A model generated the notes under the pieces. It saw nothing but the letters and a program-made list of their open reading frames with translations, did not search any database and had not been told where the DNA came from. From assembly GCA_002702655.1 (NCBI GenBank), contig PABB01000075.1, forward strand, positions 62,001 to 126,000: 64,000 nt of DNA, read 5' to 3'. A program made the position numbers and the translations under genes. Positions 35,235 to 43,952 of this stretch are shown here, in pieces; the first letter of the stretch is position 1; the number at the start of each line of letters is the position of its first letter. This DNA comes from Planctomycetaceae bacterium (GTDB lineage Bacteria > Planctomycetota > Planctomycetia > Pirellulales > Lacipirellulaceae).

Positions 35235-35267
35235 GTCGCCTTTTGTGACTTCTGTGCGTTCTGTGGC
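35235..35267. repeat. Right arm of inverted repeat flanking the GxxExxY gene
   Basis: GTCGCCTTTTGTGACTTCTG and the next 13 bases; the reverse complement aligns with 34751-34784. Confidence 0.7.
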
Positions 35268-35287
35268 CAATCTCGTCCGCCGTCGGC

Positions 35288-36382
35288 TTAGTGGCTATCC
35301 TGCCGCAGGCGGGGGTCGGTGGCTTCTTGCAGGCCTTCGCCGATGAGGTTGAAGGCGAGCACGGTGAGAAAGATGGCCAAGCCGGGGAACACGATCAGCC
35401 ACCACATGTTTTCAATGTCGTTTTGCCCGGCCTGGAGCAGCGAGCCCCAACTGGGGTTGGGGGGCGAGGCGCCAAACCCCAGGAAGCTCAGGCTGGCCTC
35501 GATCAGAATGGCCGACGCGATGCCGAAGCTCACCGGCACCAACACGGGCGCCAGGGCGTTGCGCAACATGTGCCGAAACATGATTCGCCCCGGCGAGGCG
35601 CCCACGGCGCGGGCCGCCGTGACGAACTCCATCTCTTTCAGCTTGATGAACTCCGCCCGCACAAGCCGTGCGATGCTGGTCCAGCGGACGCAGCCGATGA
35701 CTGCCATGAGGTGCCAATTGGTCACATTATCCAAGAACGCCACCAGCACCAGAATCAGCACCAGCGTCGGAATGCACATGACCACTTCGATCAGCCGGCT
35801 GAGCAGCATGTCGGTCCAGCCGCCGAAGTAGCCGGCCAGGGCGCCGACGAAGATCCCGATAGCCGCGGCGATGCCCATCGACACGAACCCCACGCTCATG
35901 GCGATCTGCGTGCCATGCACCATCTGGGCGAACACGTCGAAGCCGATGTTCGTGGTGCCGAAGAAATTCCGCAGACTGGGGCCGCCTTCCACGCCCCAGG
36001 GATTGCCGGGATGCCCCGGCCGTTCGTCTTTGCGGATGCGGTGATAGGGATCTTGGAACACCAGGGGATAGACGGCCCAGCTGTCGGGATCGACGTTTTT
36101 CAGCTCGCGGGCGTAATCGGGGTAGACGCCAGCGGTGCGAAACACGGGGTTTTCCCAACCGGCGTTGTAGTATCCCAGCGCGGGGAAATAGATGCTTCCC
36201 TGAAACTTGCAGATGATGGGCTTGGTGCCCACGATCGCCGGGGCCGTGATCGCCACCACCGCCAGCAGGGTCACGTAGGCCAGCGCCAAGGTGCTGAGCC
36301 GGTGGCGACGAAAGCGGACCCAGGCTTCGCTCCAGAAGCCGGGCGATTTGGGCGGGTTCAAGGTCGCAACGGCGGTCGTCAT
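35288..36382 (-). CDS. Peptide ABC transporter permease (OppC/DppC type)
   Basis: The 364-residue inner-membrane permease has an N-terminal helix (LSTLALAYVTLLAVVAITAP) and a periplasmic loop of about 90 residues, longer than usual, containing YYNAGWENPVFRTAGVYPDY. Five further helices follow. The EAA loop that contacts the ATPase reads EFVTAARAVGASPGRIMFRH. Closing sequences ASLSFLGFGASPPNPSWGSL and GEGLQEATDPRLR are typical of OppC. I start it at the ATG at 36382; a TTG one codon earlier is less likely. It forms a pair with the OppB-type permease directly upstream. Confidence 0.95.
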   Translation of the reverse strand: MTTAVATLNPPKSPGFWSEAWVRFRRHRLSTLALAYVTLLAVVAITAPAIVGTKPIICKFQGSIYFPALGYYNAGWENPVFRTAGVYPDYARELKNVDPDSWAVYPLVFQDPYHRIRKDERPGHPGNPWGVEGGPSLRNFFGTTNIGFDVFAQMVHGTQIAMSVGFVSMGIAAAIGIFVGALAGYFGGWTDMLLSRLIEVVMCIPTLVLILVLVAFLDNVTNWHLMAVIGCVRWTSIARLVRAEFIKLKEMEFVTAARAVGASPGRIMFRHMLRNALAPVLVPVSFGIASAILIEASLSFLGFGASPPNPSWGSLLQAGQNDIENMWWLIVFPGLAIFLTVLAFNLIGEGLQEATDPRLRQDSH

Positions 36383-36443
36383 CAAGATTCACGCATCATG
36401 GAGTATCGCGGGCCAGCGGCGGCGAGCGCCGCGGCAATTGGTG

Positions 36444-37427
36444 TCAACTGTAGGTGATCCGCGGATCGACGACCGCATACAGGACGTCGGCCAAAAGCTG
36501 TCCGGCCAAAGTCATCACGCTGAACATCAGCGTCAGCCCCATCACCACGTTGTAATCGTGGAAGCGAATCGATTCGAAGAACAGATTGCCGATCCCCGGC
36601 CACACAAAAATGCGTTCCAGAATCACGGCCCCGCTGAACAACGTGGGGAGCGTCAGCCCCAGCAACGTCACCATCGGTATGAGCGTATTGCGGAAGGCGT
36701 GATGCCACAGGATGCGCCGCGGCCCGACGCCCTTGGCTTTGGCCGTGCGAATGTAGTCCTGGCGGACGACTTCCTGCATGTTCGCCCGCACGAAACGCGA
36801 GTAGTACGCGAGCGTGCCATAGGTGAAGCACACGATGGGCAGCGTGGCGTGCCACAGCAAATCCCACGCTTTGCCGAACACGGACATCCGTTCAAAGTCA
36901 TCGGAGGTCAGCCCGTACAGCGGCAGCCAGCCCAGCTTCACGTAGAACAGCAGTTGCAAATACAGAGCGGCGACGAACGCCGGCAGCGAGTACAGCATGT
37001 AGAGCAGCACGCTCACCACGCGCTCGGTCGGCTGGCCGTCGTGCGCCGTGGACCACAAGCCAATGGGAATCGATAGCAGGTAAGTCAACAACAACGACGA
37101 GACCGACAGCGCCAGCGTGGCCGGCAGTTTCTCCAGGATCAGGCTGGCGACGGTGCGGTTGTTCTGCTTGAAAGAACGGCCCATGTCGCCTTGGACCAAG
37201 TTGCCCAGCCACGTGCCGTACGCTTCGTACCACGGTTTGTCGAGGCCGTAGAGTCGCTTGTACTGGTTGAGCGCACGCTCGCTGATTTGCTTGCTGGGGT
37301 TCACGTTGGCCTGGTCGGCGGAAATGGGCGAACCCGGCATGGCGCGCAACAGACCGTAGATCAGGCACGTGATCAGCAACAGCGTCAGCAGTCCGATGCC
37401 CAGACGGCGGAGAATATACGAAGTCAT
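36444..37427 (-). CDS. Peptide ABC transporter permease (OppB/DppB type)
   Basis: The 327-residue protein begins MTSYILRRLGIGLLTLLLIT, the standard OppB start, followed by LRAMPGSPISAD. Six membrane helices are apparent. The cytoplasmic EAA loop reads DYIRTAKAKGVGPRRILWHH. The end, LERIFVWPGIGNLFFESI and DVLYAVVDPRITY, is also typical. It is 51 bases downstream of the binding-protein gene and 61 bases upstream of the second permease, in one minus-strand operon. Confidence 0.95.
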   Translation of the reverse strand: MTSYILRRLGIGLLTLLLITCLIYGLLRAMPGSPISADQANVNPSKQISERALNQYKRLYGLDKPWYEAYGTWLGNLVQGDMGRSFKQNNRTVASLILEKLPATLALSVSSLLLTYLLSIPIGLWSTAHDGQPTERVVSVLLYMLYSLPAFVAALYLQLLFYVKLGWLPLYGLTSDDFERMSVFGKAWDLLWHATLPIVCFTYGTLAYYSRFVRANMQEVVRQDYIRTAKAKGVGPRRILWHHAFRNTLIPMVTLLGLTLPTLFSGAVILERIFVWPGIGNLFFESIRFHDYNVVMGLTLMFSVMTLAGQLLADVLYAVVDPRITYS

Positions 37428-37478
37428 TGTCAGCAGCTTTGCGTCGGACTGGCAGGAAGCGGGAGCAACGGAACCGAG

Positions 37479-39521
37479 TCAGAAACCCCCGTCGGCGGCG
37501 TAGATGCCGTCGAAACCGGGACTGAAACTCAACGGCCCGCGGGGGCTGAAGTTGTACCCGCGCAACTTCTTGTTGAAGGCGAAAAAGCCCGATCGGTAGA
37601 ACAGCCACGTGTACGGCTGATCTTCCCAGAGTTGCTTGTGAATTTCGCCGTAGATAGCAGCCCGCTTTTCGGGATCGAATTCCATGCGGCCCTGGACGAA
37701 CAGCTCGTCGACGCGTTCGTTGGAGTAATTGCCGTAGTTGCGCGTGGACCCCGTGCCGAAAATGTTCTTGTTCATATCGGGATCGGTGCCCGTGCCCCAG
37801 CCGCCCATGCTGGCGTCGAACTTTCTCTCCAGATTGGCTTCCTGCATGGCCGAGAACTCGGTCGGTTTCACGTGGCAGACGACGCCAATGCGGTCCAGGC
37901 ATTCCTTCATCAGCGTGGCCGCTTGGATGCCGGATTCGGAGGTGTAGGTCATGAGGGTGAACTCGAAGGGAATGCGACGCCGCACTTTCTTGCCGCCCTC
38001 TTCGATCTCGACCTCTTTGTCGCGAAATCCGTCGCCGTCGCTGTCGACCCAACCGGCTTCATCCAAGAGCTGCCGCGCACGGCCAATGTCTTGCACGACC
38101 GGTGCGGGACCGTCCTTAGGAAACATCCAAGACTTTGGGTGGAAGTTACCGACGCTCTGCTCGTACAAACCGCGGCAAATCACGTTGAGCAGTTCGTCGT
38201 AATCAAACGCGTAGGTCATGGCCCAGCGGACGCGCGGATCGGAGAAGTACGGCGTGTGTTGATTCCAGACGAAATGGAACTCGGTCCATTCCGTGCCGTA
38301 CACCTTCGTATTCAGCCGGTAAAACCGCTCGTCGTTGGTTTGGGAGGTCCAATGCTCGGCGCGCAGCTCGGCCGAATGGATGTCGCCCTGCCGCAGCGCT
38401 AACAGTGCGGTGTTGAGGTTCTCGATCACTTTGACCCGCACCTCGGCGAAGTGCGGCTTGGGGCGCACCTGCCGGCCCTCGTGCATGTACCAGCCCTCGC
38501 GGCGACGGACGACGAACTCCTGGTTCTTCTTGCGCGACACCAATTCATACGGCCCGCAACTGACGGGATGATCCTCGAGCTTTGAGTGCGCCTCGCTGCG
38601 CTTCATGGACGGATCTTCCGGGAGCGTCTTCTCGTAAATGTGTTTTGGCAGGATCGGGTACGAGATGTTTTTGTAGGTGATGGCTGACGGCTCCTGGTGA
38701 AAGAACACCACCGTGCGGGCGTCATACGCCACGACCGCCTTCATCTGCTCCACGTCGCTGCGGATCGAAGGAATCACCAACAGAGGGTGATCGGTCATGA
38801 TGAGTTTGAAGGTGAACTCGACGTCCCATGCCGTCAGCGGCTTGCCGTCGGACCAGGTCAGATCGTCGCGCAGCACGATGCGATCCATCGTCCCGTCGGC
38901 GCTCGATTCCCAGGAGACAATGCGTTCGGCAGGGCCGAAATACTGCAGGTCCTGATCAAAGGCGATTGGCGAGAACGTCGTCATGTCGGCCAGTTCGGCG
39001 TCCGTGACGCTGCTGGCCAACAGCGGGTTGGACGTGGCAATATCGCCCGTGACGTGCCGCACGATGACGGCGTCGAAGTCGACGCCCGAGCCGTCCTCCG
39101 GCGCCAACCTGCTGAGAGCGCTGAGGATCTTCTCATTGGCCTCGGGCGAGTCGTTTCGCAACTTGAGCGCCTCTTTGGCCGTCAGTTGCGGCGGCGGTTG
39201 AGCCGCTTTGGCCAGGCGAAGCGGCTGATCGCTGGCAACCACTGGACGGCTGATCCACTCGGCTTCGTCAAGCTGGTCCATCCCCGGCGGATCGAACGGC
39301 TCCAGCGCGTTGCCCAACTCCCAGGGCGCGTCCTCCGACTCCGCGCTTTCAGTCGCCGCTGATTCGCCGCCGTCGTCGCCTTCCCCGGCCGACTCCGCAG
39401 CGTCGGCGGCGGGTTCCGGCTGGGGGCGACAGCCGCTGCTGGCGGCGACTCCCAGCGCCAGCAGCAAGCCGCAGATCCACGGTGCTAGCAGCGGGCGAGA
39501 GAGGCGGAGGATGGCGTCCAT
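37479..39521 (-). CDS. Peptide ABC transporter substrate-binding lipoprotein (family 5)
   Basis: The 680-residue protein is the first gene of the transporter operon. It has a lipoprotein signal with the cysteine at residue 31 (GVAASSGC). An unusually long acidic linker follows (about residues 35-70, rich in E, A and D) and about 90 residues before the SBP_bac_5 domain. Domain landmarks are LRDDLTWSDGKPLTAWDVEF, YPILPKHIYEK, CGPYELVSRKKNQEFVVRRR and DPRVRWAMTYAFDYDELLN, then MGGWGTGTDPDMNKNIFG with the AAIYGEIHKQLWEDQPYTWL helix. The length is above the usual 530-600, owing to the N-terminal extension. A hydrophilic DSDGDGFRDKEVEI loop resembles a calcium-binding motif. Confidence 0.94.
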   Translation of the reverse strand: MDAILRLSRPLLAPWICGLLLALGVAASSGCRPQPEPAADAAESAGEGDDGGESAATESAESEDAPWELGNALEPFDPPGMDQLDEAEWISRPVVASDQPLRLAKAAQPPPQLTAKEALKLRNDSPEANEKILSALSRLAPEDGSGVDFDAVIVRHVTGDIATSNPLLASSVTDAELADMTTFSPIAFDQDLQYFGPAERIVSWESSADGTMDRIVLRDDLTWSDGKPLTAWDVEFTFKLIMTDHPLLVIPSIRSDVEQMKAVVAYDARTVVFFHQEPSAITYKNISYPILPKHIYEKTLPEDPSMKRSEAHSKLEDHPVSCGPYELVSRKKNQEFVVRRREGWYMHEGRQVRPKPHFAEVRVKVIENLNTALLALRQGDIHSAELRAEHWTSQTNDERFYRLNTKVYGTEWTEFHFVWNQHTPYFSDPRVRWAMTYAFDYDELLNVICRGLYEQSVGNFHPKSWMFPKDGPAPVVQDIGRARQLLDEAGWVDSDGDGFRDKEVEIEEGGKKVRRRIPFEFTLMTYTSESGIQAATLMKECLDRIGVVCHVKPTEFSAMQEANLERKFDASMGGWGTGTDPDMNKNIFGTGSTRNYGNYSNERVDELFVQGRMEFDPEKRAAIYGEIHKQLWEDQPYTWLFYRSGFFAFNKKLRGYNFSPRGPLSFSPGFDGIYAADGGF

Positions 39522-39928
39522 GCGATGGCACTCAGGGGAAGCAGGCCGTGTGACTCGCCGCTCGCTGCGAGGCCAGCCTGGCGAAAATCAAACGACTGGG
39601 CAAATTGGAGTGCGGCAGTGCGGAATCCTATGCCATCTGTGCGCGCAGGGTCAATGACAGGTTGAGAGAGTGGATAGCCGTCGCCAGCTCTCAGCTTTCA
39701 GCCCTTGGGTTTCACGCGACCATGCCTTCGACCATGCCTTCGACCATGCCTTCGACCGGGCCTTCGACCGGGCCTTCGACCGGGCCTTCGTCCGGCTGAC
39801 CGCTGTCGGCTGATAGCTGAAAGCTCCTCTTCCGACTCGCCTTGGAGCGTACGGCCCGCGGCTGCTATGCTTGCTGGCTCGGCGGCTCAGGGGGTCGCCG
39901 GCCAGGGAAGGTACTCGCGAGGCTCCTC
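39522..39928. other. Divergent intergenic region with minisatellite
   Basis: The 407 bases between the binding-protein gene (minus) and the PVC-heme gene (plus) hold a 12-bp tandem repeat (39719-39790) nested between AGCTTTCAGC (39693-39702) and GCTGAAAGCT (39816-39825). No supported gene; a small open frame reading through the repeat would encode repeated T-M-P-S and T-G-P-S. Confidence 0.6.
39719..39790. repeat. 12-bp minisatellite, six units in two sub-families
   Basis: Three copies of ACCATGCCTTCG are followed by three copies of ACCGGGCCTTCG, exactly 72 bases. The three-plus-three arrangement indicates two rounds of local amplification of units differing at positions 4 and 5. Confidence 0.92.
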
Positions 39929-42900
39929 ATGACGATTCTGCGCTGGTCGCCGCGGCGCTTGCTGTGCGCGCTGTCGGCAGCGATTGGCTGTCTGCTCGGT
40001 TGGAATGTTCTTGCCGGAACGTCCCTGGCCGCCGATCCGCAGTGGATTTGGTCCCCTGCGCACGACAAGGGCGCCGCCCCGGCGGGCGACTGCTACTTTC
40101 GCAAGACATTTCGCATGTACGGCCCCGAAGGGGGCCAACTGGCGCTGACCGCGGACAACAAGTTCGAGGTGTTCGTCAACGGCCAGTCGGTCGGCAAAGG
40201 CGTCGACTGGCGCAAGATGCAGCAGTGGGACGTCTCGAAGCTGTTGCGCGTCGGGCTGAACGTGATTGCGGTCAAGGTGACCAACACCGAAGCCGGGGCC
40301 GCCGGGTTGACCGGACAGTTGGTCATGAAGGATCGCAGCGGCGCATGGGAGAACGTGCCGACCGACGAAACCTGGAAGACCAGCGTCCGCGAGTTTGCCA
40401 ACTGGAAGCTCGCCGATTACCCCGATCGCGACTGGTTGGCCGCGCAGAGCTTCGGCCGGCTGGGGGCCACGCTCCCCTGGGGCAATGAAGTCGTCTCCGC
40501 GGCTCGGGGCGCCCGGTTCATTCTGAACGAAGAGTTCGAGATCGAGCGGATCGCACGCGACGAGGAAGTGGGCTCGCTGATCGCCATGGCATTCGACGCC
40601 AAGGGCGACATGATCGTCTCGCGCGAGGGCGGCCACCTGTTGCGGCTTTCGGATCGCGATGGGAACGGCGTGGTCGATACGGTTTCGACCTACTGCGACA
40701 AGCTGGAGAACGTGCAAGGCATCCTTCCGCTGGGCTCGCGGGTGTTCGCCGTGGGCAGCGGGCCCGAGGGGCCGGCGCTGTACCGGCTGCGCGACACCGA
40801 TCGCGACGGCGAGGCCGACGAGGTCGTCAAACTGATTGAGATGCTCGGCAGCCGCGGCGAGCATGGCGCCCACGCGGTGCGGTTGGGCCCTGATGGCATG
40901 ATCTACGTCGTGATCGGCGATTATGCCCGGGCGGCGGGCGAGCCGGCGCCGCGCAGCCCCTATCGCAACTGGTACGAGGGCGACCTCGTCGAGCCGAAGC
41001 ACGAAGACCCGCGCGGTCACGCCGTGGGGATCCCGGCGCCGGGCGGCACGGTGATTCGCACCGACGCGGGCGGCAGCTTTGTCGAGACCGTGGCGGGGGG
41101 CATTCGCAACTCGTACGACTTTGCTTTCAGCCCTGCGGGCGAGTTGTTCATCTACGACGCCGACATGGAATGGGACCGCGGCGCCCCGTGGTATCGTCCC
41201 ACCCGCGTGAGCCACGTGACCGCCGGCGCCGAGATGGGTTGGCGCAGCGGTTGGTCCAAGTGGCCCGAGTACTACCTGGACAGCCTGCCGGCGGCGTGGA
41301 ACGTGGGCCCCGGCTCGCCCACGGGGTTGGAGTTCTACGATCACACGGCGTTTCCCGAACAGTACCGCGGGGCGATGTTCGCTTGCGATTGGGCCACGGG
41401 GCAGATTTACGTGATCAAGTTCGAGCGGCAGGGCGCCACCTACGAAGCGGCCGGCGTGCCGTTCCTGGAGGGGCGGCCGCTGAACGCCACCGACTGCGCT
41501 GTGGGGCCGGACGGGGCGTTGTACTTCTGCACGGGCGGTCGCGGCACCGATGGCGGCGTGTACCGCGTGCGAGCCACGACCGACGAGGGCTCCGCGGCGG
41601 TGGCGAGCGACTCGCCCGTGGAGCAAGCGATTGCGCAGCCGCAACTCGACGCCGATTGGGCGCGGGCCAATATCGCTCGGTTCAAACGGGCGGCCGGTCC
41701 GCAGTGGGCCCCCGCGTTGGTTGCCGTCGCTGGTGATGCGAAGCGGGCGACGGCCGATCGGTTGCGCGCCATCGACTTGATGGTGTTCTTCGGCCCGCGG
41801 CCGACCGACGGTCTGCTGACCTCCTTGACTGCCGATGCCGATCCGTTGGTGCGAGCGCGGGCGGCGCGGCAACTCTATGCGAGCACGACGCCGGCCACGC
41901 GGGCGGCGTTGGTGACGCTGCTGCGCGATTCCGACGCGCTGGTGCGGCGCACCGCGTGCGAAGCGCTGGTCCGCAACGGACCGCTGCCGAAAGCGGCGAC
42001 AATCCTGCCGCTGCTGGCCGACGAGGACCGCTTTGTGCGATTCGCCGCGATGCGGGCACTGCAGCAGTTGCCGGTGCGCGAATGGGCCGTGGCGGTGCTG
42101 AGCGAGACGCGCCCGCAGCCGTTCGCCTATGGCGTGGCGGCTCTGCTGGCTGTGGATCATCCGCCGGCCACCTGCCGGGCGGCGCTACAGCGGACCATCC
42201 GATTGTTGGTCCCCGCGGGCGGCAGCGGGCCGCTCTCGGCGGACGAGCAGCTCGAGTTGTTGCGGGTGGCCCAGCTCGCCTTGCACTTGGGGGCTCTGGG
42301 CCCCGATGACGCGGCGGCGACGCAGGCCGAGCCGCAACTGGCGCAGCTCTACCCGGCCAAAGACGCCCGCGTGAACCGCGAGTTGGTGCGGCTGCTGGTC
42401 GGCCTGCAATCGCCCAGCGCCGCCGAGAAGTTTGCCGCGGAACTCCGCAAGAAGGACCTGCCGGCCGAGGACAAGCTGCACATCGCGGCGTATGCCCCGC
42501 GGCTGAAGTCGGGATGGACCACCGCGTCGAAATTGACGTTGATGCGCGCCCTGGAGGAAGCTCGCTCGGTCGAGGGCGGTTACAGCGTGGCGGCCTACGT
42601 GGAAGGCTTCGCTCGCGAGTTCTTCGACAAGATGACGCTCGGCGAGCGACGCCAAGTGATCGCGGGCGGCGAAAAGTGGCCCGCGTCGGCGCTGTCCGCA
42701 TTGGCAAGTCTTCCGGAAGATCCGGGGGCGGAGGTGCTCAGCGAGGTTCGCGAGTTGGACGAGCGCGTCGCCCCGCTGTGCGAGCAGGGCGACGCCTACC
42801 GCCGGCTGCGCGTGGCGACGATCGCCGTGCTGGGAGCGGCCAGCGACGAGCAGTCGCAGGCGTACCTGCGCGGGATTTTCGAGAACGAACCCGATTACCG

Positions 42901-43759
42901 CGACGCGGTGGCGATGAGTCTCACGCAGCACCCGACCGGCGACAACTGGCCGGTGCTGGTCGAATCGCTGCGAGCGGCAGAAAGCCCTGCGGCCGAAACA
43001 ATCCTCGAAACGCTCGCCGGCGTCGATCGCCGTCCCGCGGAGGCCACGGCCTACCGCGACGCAATCCTGCTGGGATTGCGGCTCAGGGGCGACGGTCCCG
43101 CCGCGGCGGGCGAGCTGCTATCCCATTGGGCCGGGCCGCTGTTTGCCAACCGGGCGGGCGTGGGCGTGCCGGCTGACTTGCCGGCGTGGCAGACGTGGTT
43201 TGCCCAGCAGTTCCCCGACGCCCCGACGGCCGAGTTGCCCGCCGACGCGGGCCAGGACAAGTGGAGTTACCAGGAACTGCTCACGTTCTTGGAGAGCGAC
43301 AGCGCGATCGGAGGCAGCGCCGAGCGCGGCTCGGCCGCGTTTGCCAAAGCCAAGTGCGCGGATTGCCATCGCTGCGGCGCGCGCGGCGAAACGATCGGTC
43401 CCGATCTGACCAACGTCGCGCGGCGGTTCCAGCAGAAGGAGATCCTGCAGTCGATCGTGTACCCCTCGCACGTCATTTCCGACCAATACGCCAGCCAAAT
43501 CGTCATCGCCAACGGCAAGAGCTACGCCGGCCTGGTCGTTCCCCAGGGCGCCGCGGGCGTGGTCGTGCTGCTGGAGAATGGGCAGCAGTTGAAGGTGCCG
43601 CACGAAGACATCGACGACATTGTGCCCTGCAAGACCTCGGCCATGCCGACGGGGCTGCTCAACGAGCTATCGCTGGAGGAGGTCGCCGATCTGTTCGCGT
43701 ATCTGAACGCGAGCGAGGAAACGAGCGTCGCAGGGCGCGGCGACGAGTCGCCGCGGTAA
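39929..43759 (+). CDS. Giant secreted beta-propeller/HEAT protein with PVC-type cytochrome c domain
   Basis: The 1276-residue protein starts at the ATG at 39929, with a signal peptide ending in SLAADPQ. Parts in order: a jelly-roll of about residues 38-190 like the N-terminal part of glycosidases (YFRKTFRMYGPEGG, FEVFVNGQSVGKG); a beta-propeller of the sugar-dehydrogenase/NHL type at about 200-550 (VSREGGHLLRLSDRDGNGVV, GGIRNSYDFAFSPAGELF, HVTAGAEMGWRSGWSKWPEY); HEAT-like alpha repeats at about 580-1090; and a PVC-type c-heme domain with CADCH at about residue 1143 and a distal methionine candidate in SAMPTGLLNEL. It is one of the large multidomain proteins typical of planctomycetes, probably an extracytoplasmic oxidoreductase or electron carrier acting on sugars. 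The substrate is unknown. Confidence 0.92.
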   Translation: MTILRWSPRRLLCALSAAIGCLLGWNVLAGTSLAADPQWIWSPAHDKGAAPAGDCYFRKTFRMYGPEGGQLALTADNKFEVFVNGQSVGKGVDWRKMQQWDVSKLLRVGLNVIAVKVTNTEAGAAGLTGQLVMKDRSGAWENVPTDETWKTSVREFANWKLADYPDRDWLAAQSFGRLGATLPWGNEVVSAARGARFILNEEFEIERIARDEEVGSLIAMAFDAKGDMIVSREGGHLLRLSDRDGNGVVDTVSTYCDKLENVQGILPLGSRVFAVGSGPEGPALYRLRDTDRDGEADEVVKLIEMLGSRGEHGAHAVRLGPDGMIYVVIGDYARAAGEPAPRSPYRNWYEGDLVEPKHEDPRGHAVGIPAPGGTVIRTDAGGSFVETVAGGIRNSYDFAFSPAGELFIYDADMEWDRGAPWYRPTRVSHVTAGAEMGWRSGWSKWPEYYLDSLPAAWNVGPGSPTGLEFYDHTAFPEQYRGAMFACDWATGQIYVIKFERQGATYEAAGVPFLEGRPLNATDCAVGPDGALYFCTGGRGTDGGVYRVRATTDEGSAAVASDSPVEQAIAQPQLDADWARANIARFKRAAGPQWAPALVAVAGDAKRATADRLRAIDLMVFFGPRPTDGLLTSLTADADPLVRARAARQLYASTTPATRAALVTLLRDSDALVRRTACEALVRNGPLPKAATILPLLADEDRFVRFAAMRALQQLPVREWAVAVLSETRPQPFAYGVAALLAVDHPPATCRAALQRTIRLLVPAGGSGPLSADEQLELLRVAQLALHLGALGPDDAAATQAEPQLAQLYPAKDARVNRELVRLLVGLQSPSAAEKFAAELRKKDLPAEDKLHIAAYAPRLKSGWTTASKLTLMRALEEARSVEGGYSVAAYVEGFAREFFDKMTLGERRQVIAGGEKWPASALSALASLPEDPGAEVLSEVRELDERVAPLCEQGDAYRRLRVATIAVLGAASDEQSQAYLRGIFENEPDYRDAVAMSLTQHPTGDNWPVLVESLRAAESPAAETILETLAGVDRRPAEATAYRDAILLGLRLRGDGPAAAGELLSHWAGPLFANRAGVGVPADLPAWQTWFAQQFPDAPTAELPADAGQDKWSYQELLTFLESDSAIGGSAERGSAAFAKAKCADCHRCGARGETIGPDLTNVARRFQQKEILQSIVYPSHVISDQYASQIVIANGKSYAGLVVPQGAAGVVVLLENGQQLKVPHEDIDDIVPCKTSAMPTGLLNELSLEEVADLFAYLNASEETSVAGRGDESPR

Positions 43760-43770
43760 GCGCAAAGACA

Positions 43771-43836
43771 CCGGGAGGGCGAGGCTCCTGCCGAGCCAAT
43801 ACGGCCATCGGCTCGGCGGGAGCCTCGCCCTCCCGG
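43771..43836. repeat. 27-bp inverted repeat, GGGAGGGCGAGGCT type
   Basis: 43771-43797 and 43810-43836 are reverse complements with one mismatch in 27, separated by 12 bases. A partial unit of the same sequence (GCGGGAGGGCGAGG) is at 63724-63740. Confidence 0.9.
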
Positions 43837-43854
43837 GCGTCGCTTCTCAGTCTT

Positions 43855-43934
43855 CGCGTGCCACGGCTCTATGAGCCGTGTGAAGTTGCAGTCCGCTTTG
43901 ATGGCGCGCACGGCTCACAGAGCCGTGGCACGCG
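43855..43934. repeat. 26-bp inverted repeat, GTGCCACGGCTCT type
   Basis: 43855-43880 and 43909-43934 are reverse complements with one mismatch in 26. It sits directly behind the previous repeat, and the two together fill the gap between two convergent genes. Confidence 0.9.
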
Positions 43935-43952
43935 ATCTTCAATCAACTTTGC

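Noticed and set aside
39719-39790. Possible CRISPR array
   Set aside because: Units are directly contiguous 12-mers without spacers, and no cas genes are near.
39605-39799. Small open frame through the minisatellite, encoding T-M-P-S/T-G-P-S repeats
   Set aside because: A 12-bp repeat always stays open in some frame; no start signal or conserved part supports a gene.
39887-42160. Open frame of 757 codons on the minus strand opposite the PVC-heme protein
   Set aside because: Same reason: mirror frame of a GC-rich gene, composition dominated by H, R and Q.
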